DNA of 25,442 nt from the NCBI GenBank assembly GCA_011319805.1, contig SJRY01000034.1, forward strand, positions 1-25,442, in the 5' to 3' direction. The stretch is from Macrocybe gigantea. Taxonomy: Eukaryota; Basidiomycota; Agaricomycetes; Agaricales; Callistosporiaceae. The position numbers and the translations under genes are program-made. A model generated the notes under the pieces. The model was given only the letters and a program-made list of their open reading frames with translations. It was not told the DNA's origin and did no database searches. This document shows, one piece after another, positions 18,851-25,442 of this stretch. Within the stretch, counting starts at the first letter, position 1. Every line of letters starts with the position of its first letter.

Positions 18851-20163
18851 ATGTCTTCTTTCACCTTCCTCTCCTTTGCAATTATGTGAGCCCTAGGATT
18901 TCTTGCCCCTGAATGCTAAGATCATTTCACAGAGCCACTCTTTTGTCAGACATTCCTTTCGTTTGCTCCATGTCCGACCTGGAGATTTGTAATGGCTCAG
19001 GAAACGGTCAAGGTTCCAATATCACATGGACAACTGAACCCAATGACCCAGATCTCGTGGATATAACCTTGACCTCTAAGTTACGATCTTCACCAAACCA
19101 TACGCTTCGTCGTAATCCGAAGTCGAGTGGAGCTGGTATAATGTCCCCACCGAAGGAGGTCAGTATAGCGTCCAGAAGACTTTCCAAAGGTATGAGGGAA
19201 AAGAATAATTCTCCATGCCTTCTGACTAACTTGCTTAGCGGAAAATACACAATCACTGCCCGTGACTCTGTGTGGGCAGAAATCTCATCCGATAGATGGC
19301 TGCTCTCTTACGCTGTTACTTTTCAGGACTGGTGACTTTGTGGCCCAATCCGTACTCCTGATTTCCGAAGGGTCTGTGACGGAAATAAATTCATAGAAGA
19401 ATTGTGCAACTGATTCTTCAAACATTTTCCAGGTCGTCAACCTTCAATTGTTCGCCTATCAGTACTTCCGTCATCTCGACATCCTCCAGCACATCTCTCT
19501 CTTCAGACACGCAAATGCTAATCCCCATCACTTCCGAAAGCTCGACCTCCACTTGGCGCTTTACCTCAACTTTCAAACCCATTTCTCACTTCTCGACAAG
19601 CCAAAAACGCCCAGTCGTCACCTCGACTTCTTCAGGCAGGGATCGTTCTCAAAATAGCCCTATTGTGGGGGCCCATACCACTACCACCTCTGTGTCATCT
19701 CCAATTCCAACTCATTCCTCGACTGCCTCGTCCGGCCTCTCACGCGTTCCTGTCAGGATAATTGTCCCCGTCGTCGTCAGTGGTCTGTTTGTTCTGTTTG
19801 TCGTTTTGGCGGTCCTCGCCTTTACGTGTCGGAAATTCCGCCACAAGAACCTATCGAGGCAACCCATAGCATTCACTCTGATGTCAAGCGATGTTGCCGA
19901 CCCCGAGATCAAAGGTTTGTCGCGCTGACGAAATCCCGCGTGAACGTATTCCTAACATGCTGAAACAAGCCAACGGCGCCCTCGTTACGAGGCTAGGTGT
20001 GGATCAAGCTGCGGAAGTCGACGGCCTACAGACGCATGATGCGCCACCTTCATACCAGATCATATCTTTGGTTCCAAATCGAAGAGTGCAGTTTTCTTCT
20101 GGCACACAGACATTGATTGGATCTAGTTTGGGACCATCGGCCGCGACAGCGGCAGTAACTTGA
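18851..20163 (+). CDS. Single-pass membrane protein, array member 6, PPSY-containing tail
   Basis: Best preserved member. Exon 1 (18851-18885, MSSFTFLSFAI) ends in phase 2 at GTGAGC; exon 2 starts at 18933. Ectodomain: CNGSGNGQGSNITWTTEPND, PDLVDITLTS, then after one lost base (about 19080-19130) WYNVPTEGGQYSVQKTFQ. After an intron at 19190-19238 come SGKYTITARDS and, after a likely GTGGGC...CAG intron, TGDFVAQSVLLISEG. The stalk exon (from 19433) is rich in Ser/Thr (SVISTSSSTSLSSDTQ). The TM helix is IIVPVVVSGLFVLFVVLAVL, followed by the basic CRKFRHKN. An intron at 19915-19969 precedes the tail exon, with THDAPPSYQIISLVPNRRVQ, ending at 20163. The ectodomain resembles the small beta-sandwich repeats of fungal Ser/Thr-rich wall and GPI proteins (Kre9/Knh1-like). 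This is a pattern match only. Confidence 0.68.
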
Positions 20164-20637
20164 GTATCCCGGGTGTGTAATATGTAATGATTTTCGTTGT
20201 ACATATATACCCCCTGATCAAGCTTTAGACCACCATGCAATCGACCGGACTTCAATTCATAGGGATTTTCTGCGAAGCTGTTTATTGCTCAGCGGATGCT
20301 GGACAAAACCACCCTGAAACACTCATTCTTCTGATGAGGGATATTATCCTCCGTCAGATTGGTACGATGCGTCAAGGCGACGAATCAGATGCCTCAGTTA
20401 ACTGATCTTCTGTAACACTGCCAAGCAGGCAGAGCCAGCATCAAAGAACAAGGTAGTCGGACTACCTGTATGAAACTTGCATCTCCGTCGTATCTTCATC
20501 AGCTGTCGAGCTCGATAGCATGAGCATAGAGGCCAAATGAACCTCGGAAGTCATTTACACGAGACAATCTGGATACCAAAAGTTACATGAGCACCGTAGG
20601 ACAACGACAGTTTGGTGCGGGCTCACGAATGGTTTGC
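20164..20637. other. Convergent intergenic region
   Basis: About 470 bp between the stops of array member 6 (+) and the HDAC (-). No coding frame recognised. A near-perfect palindrome lies at 20451-20467. Confidence 0.45.
20451..20467. repeat. 17-bp palindrome
   Basis: AGGTAGTC and its reverse complement GACTACCT separated by one G. Could be a dimeric transcription-factor site or a small hairpin; no function is implied by context. Confidence 0.5.
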
Positions 20638-22597
20638 TCATACGTCCACATCGACGTCCATCGGCGTGGCACTTGATTCGACAAGGCTTCCATTTTCTTT
20701 TTCCTTTTCCTTGTCCTGCTCCTTGTCCTTGTCCTTGTCAGCTGCGGTACGTCCTCTTCCACGACCACGACCGCGACCGCGACCTCTGCCCCGCCGTGTA
20801 GGGTCGGGACAGATTCCTCCGCACTGTCTTCGTCAGCGTCGTCGCGAACGGTAGCAGGCGTGATTGCGCCCCTCCCCCGCCCCTTCCACGTCCTCGTCGG
20901 CCGCCCCTCCCTCTCCTTGATGCTGGGTCTCCTCTCCTGCTGACAGATGACACGGGCTCCATATCGCGGTCCACGTCGTTCTCTCCATCAAAAAATTCGT
21001 TTCTTGCTGAGCTAGTGTCGTTCCTCCGTTCGCCAGCTTTCGCCGTTCCCTTTTCTTCATCCCTCTCTTCTGCCGACTTCTCCTCGTCACGCATGAGGCC
21101 TAGCAGATCGGGCGGTATTTCTTGCATCGCCACGCTCGGAGCTCCCTGCAAGTACCGTAATTTGTTACGGATGCTGACCACGATGCGCTGAAGCGATGCT
21201 GGGGAGTTTTGATTGTCGACTTTCCCTGTGAGTGGCGGATGAAGCTTCCAATGAGAGTCCTCGAAAAAGGAGTCGTAAACCGTGACCGGAAGCTCGTCTG
21301 GGATGGACGCGCCGACAAGCACAGCTGTCTCATAGGTCCAGCATCTGCTAACATTCTTGATCGTGTAACCCCCTCCTCCCACGACCAAAAGTGGAACGTT
21401 GAACTTCCTGACGAAATTGACGCATTCGCCATGAGCAGCGATGGACAGATTGAAAGCACCCAGGCGGTCACAACCCAAGGAATCGGCGCCACATTGCAAA
21501 ACGATTGCGGAAGGCCGGAAGGCAGTTACCGTATCATCTACGACCGTCTTGAAGATAGTCAAGTACATGTCGTCGTCGATGCCATCTTGAAGAGGGACAT
21601 TAGACAGAAATGTTTACCGAGACCCGTGCCGTTATCGTCAAGTTTTCCCGTTCCAGGGAAGAAATCGCCCGTATATTTATGGAAGGACACCGTCATAACT
21701 CGGTTGGTCTGATAAAAGGCAAACTCGACGCCGTCTCCATGATGAATGTCTATGTCGAGGTACAAAACTCGTGGATGGTATCTATATTTTAGGATGAGTA
21801 TTTTGCCCACAGACCTTTACACGCGTTCGTACCTTAGAAGCTCGAGGATGGCAAGGACAATGTCATTCACGTAGCAAAAGCCACTCGCCTCGCCACGTTT
21901 GGCGTGATGCAACCCACCAGACCAGTTGATGGCAATATCCGTCGTCCCGGCACAGAGTTTGCGTGCAGCAGCAAGAGATCCGCCGGCATACATCCGACAG
22001 AAGTCGTACATATCGGCGAATATTGGACAATCTTCGACGCAGTTGAAAACGTCGATTTGCTGTCTCATGTGTCCCTGGTTATTTGGAGTAACTCTGCGTC
22101 ATAAGAAACGTCAATAAAAGGATTACGATGGGAGATGTGTTCAAAATGCGACCTTGACAAAAAATCGATGTAGTCGTGATCATGATATGCTTCCAGTTCA
22201 GCCCGTGTCGCTGGAGGAGGGTCGTATATGTGATGAATTTGTTTGTCTAATCCGTATCCGGTTACAGCGCATTCGTAAGCGTCAAGCGATGGGGCTTCAT
22301 CGGATGTCGTTCCTACGTTGCAATTATAAGCCATATAACTCGGTTGGACGCATGCAAATGATTATCTGTTGCGTACTCCATAATGATGCGCACCAACGCC
22401 TTTCGGTGAATAATAAGATACAAGAGGTCGAGAATGTGGCTGTAAGAATGCAAGTTGGAATCGCTGTTGACAGAATGAAATGCATTATTCATACTTACAT
22501 TTATCCGTTCCGTTATGGGTTGCGCAATTCCGTGCGGTCCGCGGTCGCAGAAGTACGGAGAAGATGAGAATGTAAAGCTTTGCGACAGCCTGGTCAT
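20638..22597 (-). CDS. HOS2: Class I histone deacetylase, Hos2/HDAC3-like
   Basis: Zn-dependent deacetylase of histone tails, nuclear (Set3C-type complex for Hos2). Exons on the minus strand: 22597-22499, 22439-22377, 22312-22153, 22093-21833 and 21781-20638; introns 51-64 nt. About 576 residues. Domain order: [14 protein letters not shown] (residues 40-53), [70 protein letters not shown] (His-His near 170-171), [16 protein letters not shown] (Zn ligands near 206 and 208), [18 protein letters not shown] (third Zn Asp) and [18 protein letters not shown]. All catalytic and zinc residues are present. The long C-terminal tail has RG-rich repeats, then [14 protein letters not shown] and the end TPMDVDVDV*. 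Single bases are missing near 22262, 21601, 20870 and 20807; each restores the family sequence. Start at the first Met gives a 39-residue extension before the domain. Confidence 0.92.
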
Positions 22598-22881
22598 TAT
22601 GTACAGCAGTGAAGTAGCTGGACATGAAGCGCTAAATTGTTAGCGGCTTGAAGAGCGATCCAATAGCAAACGAACCACTAGTATTACAGCAGGTATCTTC
22701 CAATCCTGTCTTCGATTTCTATTTGAATAATGGCAGAGACCCAGGCGTTTGACGAATGTTGGTAGATGTGAGCGGCCAAGAGGCTCGGAAACCGAATTTT
22801 GAATGATCGAAGTCAGCATTCCCACGTTTGTCTCTTCACCTTTTTCGGACATCCGAAACATTCCTCAAATCCTCGACCACG
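22598..22881. promoter_or_regulatory. Divergent promoter region, HDAC / PER1
   Basis: 284 bp between two start codons facing away from each other. No coding signal inside. Confidence 0.45.
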
Positions 22882-23958
22882 ATGGTGAAGCCCACCGTTG
22901 TCCTGCTCGCTCTTTCTGCACTTCAGACAGTCTTTGCGTCTTCTGGTGACCGATCTCCGACATTCGAGAAATGTGTTCTCATTTGCGACACCAAGCACTG
23001 CGGAGCTTTGACTTCGGCACCGTTACCATTAGCCCTGCGCTTGACCCGGTGGACGTGCAACGACGACTGCAAATACAATTGCATGCACAAAATCACGTCC
23101 GATGAGATTTCCAAGGGTTCTAGAGTTCAGCAGTACCACGGCAAGTGGCCATTCTGGCGATTTCTCGGCATGCAAGAGCCTGCTTCTGTCGCGTTTTCTC
23201 TCTTAAACCTTTGGGCTCATGTAAAAGGGGCACATGCGGTAAAAAGGATTGTTCCAAAGACCCATCCTATGAGGCCTTACTATCTGACGTGGTCCGTGGT
23301 GAGCATTAACGCTTGGTTGTGGTCGTCGGTCTTCCATACTCGGGGTAAGCATATATCCGCGATTGCGTTGTCCTCGGTCGCTTACAGATTCTTCATAGAT
23401 ATGCCCATTACCGAAAAGCTGGATTATTTCTCAGCTGCACTAGCCATTCTTTTTGCGCTTTACTATACCGTCCTTCGTATGTTTCACATATATCCCCGTT
23501 CAGCTCGAGTCCGACTCGATGTTCCGTCTGGAAACTCGCGTGAAACGACTCTCGTTCGCCAAATCTGGTCATCTCTTTGCATCATTGCTTATTTCGCCCA
23601 TGTCTCTTATCTATCGCTGCTGCCGCGGTTTGACTATACATACAACATGGCATTTAATTTGACCATTGGCGTCGCGCACAACATCCTTTGGCTGATATAT
23701 TCTCTGCCGGCGCCTCTCCTTCAAAGGTTTCCATTGCGGCCCAAGTCCTACCGGCCTTCTTACGTCGGGAAAGCGGCTGTCTTCGTCGTTTTGACCACGG
23801 TCGCCACCGCTCTCGAACTCTTCGATTTCCCGCCTTGGGGCCGAATCATCGATGCGCATGCTTTGTGGCATCTTTCCACAGCCCCAATCGCGCTCTTTTG
23901 GTACAAGTTCTTGATCCAGGACGCCCTGGATGATGCGTGGAGGAATCAGAAAACATAA
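22882..23958 (+). CDS. PER1: Per1/PGAP3-like GPI-anchor remodelling protein
   Basis: ER/Golgi membrane protein of the Per1 (PGAP3) family, CREST superfamily. It removes the sn-2 acyl chain of GPI anchors so they can be remodelled with long saturated lipids. Exons 22882-23344 and 23399-23958. The intron 23345-23398 (GTAAGC...TAG, 54 nt) is a multiple of three with no stop, so an unspliced reading also stays open. About 340 residues. Signal peptide MVKPTVVLLALSALQTVFAS, then SGDRSPTFEKCV and a Cys-rich lumenal part (WTCNDDCKYNCM). Then HGKWPFWRFLGMQEPASVAF and about seven TM helices. Splicing creates the conserved FHTRD motif; the second catalytic motif is IIDAHALWHLSTAP. The Met at 22882 was chosen because it begins the signal peptide. 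No frame break in the gene, in contrast to its neighbours. Confidence 0.93.
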   Translation: MVKPTVVLLALSALQTVFASSGDRSPTFEKCVLICDTKHCGALTSAPLPLALRLTRWTCNDDCKYNCMHKITSDEISKGSRVQQYHGKWPFWRFLGMQEPASVAFSLLNLWAHVKGAHAVKRIVPKTHPMRPYYLTWSVVSINAWLWSSVFHTRGKHISAIALSSVAYRFFIDMPITEKLDYFSAALAILFALYYTVLRMFHIYPRSARVRLDVPSGNSRETTLVRQIWSSLCIIAYFAHVSYLSLLPRFDYTYNMAFNLTIGVAHNILWLIYSLPAPLLQRFPLRPKSYRPSYVGKAAVFVVLTTVATALELFDFPPWGRIIDAHALWHLSTAPIALFWYKFLIQDALDDAWRNQKT

Positions 23959-24729
23959 TCTATGTGTCCGTCCATTGGTAAGACTGGTCGAGGCTGCCTT
24001 AGAGTCACTTCGAATAACGTTGTCCTAGGAGATGCGCAGCTGTTGTATGCTGTTGCCCGATTGTAAAATCTGGACTCATTTGTCGATCATTGGTAGCGAG
24101 GATCGTGCACTCCTATTCCGGTTGAAAAGAGAAAGTTTCGAGACTTGGAACAACATAGAATTTCTGTCCTACGGATTCTAGACTCATGCATCGGATTCCA
24201 ACAATCTCTGTGAATTATTCATGCACAGTACAAGCGTCTTTGTCAGTCATAGGCAGGGAAACAACGAAACTTCAGCAGTTGGATCTACCGACATCAGGAC
24301 CAAAACCGTGGGTCTGGTCGCAGCCCCATGCGCCTGAGATCAACAGGGCGGATACGTGCCAGCCACGATACTGAGCATTCTTTGTCACCCGAACTCCTTT
24401 ACAAGTCGCCCATTCACCTTGATACTATCTGCATGGTCCAAACGATCAAAAACCGCACGCGCCGATCTTACCGATCATAGACTTCGAGTGCCAAAAAAAT
24501 AACATATCGGCTTCTAGACTTCCGCCTTGGCCACCACACTGCTCCTGTAAAGTGATACGGTCCTAGACAATCTCTTTCCGACCTAGACCCGCACACAAAT
24601 TTCTTCGTCTTTTTGCAGAGTTCCGACAACGTATATAATGGGTGCAGAAAAAACGGTCTGTCTACCATTCCACTCGTCGCATTCACCACTCTCACATAGA
24701 TTCATCCAACAATCGCTATACATTCTACA
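23959..24729. other. Intergenic: PER1 3' flank and GH12 promoter
   Basis: About 770 bp without a gene. The first 430 bp show nothing recognisable. From about 24391 the sequence aligns with the upstream region of the left GH12 copy. Confidence 0.5.
24632..24639 (+). promoter_or_regulatory. TATA box of right GH12 copy
   Basis: TATATAAT about 91 nt upstream of the ATG at 24730, matching the left copy in sequence and spacing. Confidence 0.55.
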
Positions 24730-25442
24730 ATGACTCTGACATCGACTCTCTTTGCCGTCTTGCTTCCCTCGCTGTCCCGATGACTCTCGCAACCCAGTTC
24801 AAGAGGCCAGAGATCTTGAAAGACGAGGAGCCGTCTTGACTGGAATGTACTCTTCTGAATCCGAGGTTTGTTCTTCTTTCCATCCTTCACGCTCCATTGC
24901 TGATTAGGCTTATATACAGGCTGGAGGACGATACATGCTGAAAAACAACCTTTGGGTCAATCCACTGCTACCAGTGGCTCGCGAGTTCGCAAGCATTGGG
25001 CGTGAATGGAATTTCAATCTCCTGGACCACTACCTATAATTGGGTTGGAAGTCAGTATCCATCATTGAGTAAAGTTATTTCGATACTGAGCCGGATATTT
25101 AGATAAATATACTGTGAAGAGCTTTGCAGACATCGACCTGATGACAGCATGAACAAACAACTATCTGCGATCATGTCGATTCCGACAAGCTGGTCGTGGA
25201 CATATTCATCTGTCGGTTCTGGTCTCATTGCTGATATCGCATATGATCTCTGGCTGTCACCCACGGCTGGAACTCAAGGTGCTACTTCGACGACCTCATA
25301 TGAAATTATGGTCTGGCTCAGCTCACGTGGAGGGTAAGCCATAACTGCCCCGTCACCAGATCTACCATATTAATTAACCTTTGATGCTGCTGTTATTAAA
25401 GTGCACGTCCGGCGGTTCTCAAATTGCCACGGTCAGCATCGG
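24730..25442 (+). CDS. GH12 endoglucanase, right copy, cut by window edge, heavily frame-broken
   Basis: Second copy of the secreted GH12 glucanase, same exon-intron plan as the left one. Exon 1 starts at 24730. Exon 3 ends at 25333 with SYEIMVWLSSRGG (nucleophile Glu present), intron 3 is 25334-25401, and exon 4 runs off the window. The acid/base half is not visible. Compared with the left copy, single bases are absent in exon 1 (two places: CTTTCCC and GCCAACC), exon 2 (TTGGGGTC and CGCAGAG), exon 3 (ACAGGCATG) and exon 4 (CCGGCTGG). It does keep the two bases missing from left exon 2. Six losses in about 460 coding bases is well above the rest of the window. This is either a true pseudogene or a low-quality sequence end. 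Confidence 0.8.

Larger units (their letters stand above)
24391..25442. repeat. Right arm of inverted duplication (GH12 gene plus upstream region)
   Basis: Plus-strand counterpart of the left arm at 1-1440, running off the window. The upstream part is diverged with indels. A 239-bp block (25175-25413, versus 452-690 on the other strand) is identical, intron included. Confidence 0.85.

Noticed and set aside
20690..20740. CCTTGT repeat as a microsatellite locus
   Set aside because: It codes for the Lys-Asp/Lys-Glu run in the HDAC tail; low-complexity coding sequence rather than a separate element.
20612..20854. Plus-strand frame rich in Ser/Leu/Pro/Arg
   Set aside because: Shadow of the RG and KDKE repeats of the HDAC tail on the other strand.
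22065..22376. Apparent loss of the HPMKPHR motif in the HDAC
   Set aside because: At first the exon seemed to continue after HHYG without the motif. Placing an intron at 22313-22376 gives [18 protein letters not shown], so the motif is intact.
1..25442. All frame-broken genes as pseudogenes
   Set aside because: Breaks are one-sided losses in otherwise conserved genes with intact splice sites and active-site residues; sequence error is likelier.

Overview
The window is nuclear DNA of a filamentous basidiomycete (mushroom-type fungus). Nearly every gene is cut by several GT-AG introns of about 49-68 nt. The readable proteins are fungal: GH12 glucanase, PL14 lyase, the SAGA subunit Ada3, Pol I subunit Rpa34, a Hos2-type HDAC and Per1. 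Gene density is high, with short divergent and convergent intergenic gaps. I saw no tRNA, rRNA, CRISPR array or prokaryotic signal.

Layout from left to right. (1) 77-1140 (-): a secreted GH12 endoglucanase/xyloglucanase. (2) 2336-9480: a conserved housekeeping block. It holds a RING/coiled-coil protein (-) divergent from an RPA34-like Pol I subunit (+), then ADA3 (-) divergent from an SLC41/MgtE-type magnesium transporter (+). (3) 9667-11224 (-): a PL14 polysaccharide lyase-like secreted protein, convergent with the transporter. (4) About 11.5-20.2 kb (+): an accessory tandem array of related single-pass membrane proteins. Each has a signal peptide or short first exon, a beta-sandwich-like ectodomain, a Ser/Thr-rich stalk, one TM helix, a basic patch and a cytosolic tail. 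Four members are fairly readable and two look like relics. A truncated retroposon with a 24-A tail and an 11-bp target duplication sits between members. (5) 20638-22597 (-): a Hos2-like class I HDAC, divergent from PER1 (22882-23958, +). (6) 24730-25442 (+): a second GH12 copy, inverted relative to the first and cut by the window edge.

The two GH12 copies make the window ends an inverted repeat. Homology covers the gene and about 300 bp of upstream DNA. One 239-bp stretch, including a whole intron, is identical, while the promoter and intron 1 have diverged; gene conversion would explain this.

Almost every multi-exon gene, including conserved ones (HDAC, ADA3, RPA34, Mg transporter), needs one or more missing bases, usually in short homopolymers, to keep its frame. 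All cases I could resolve are losses, never gains. I read this mainly as base-calling or assembly deletions, so I annotate the genes as CDS with broken frames. The GH12 copy at the right edge has clearly more losses and may be a real pseudogene.

Functionally, GH12 and PL14 are secreted carbohydrate-active enzymes. ADA3 and the HDAC are opposing chromatin regulators. PER1 remodels GPI anchors. The membrane-protein array has no assigned function; two members end in tails with PPxY motifs, which are candidate docking sites for WW-domain ubiquitin ligases.
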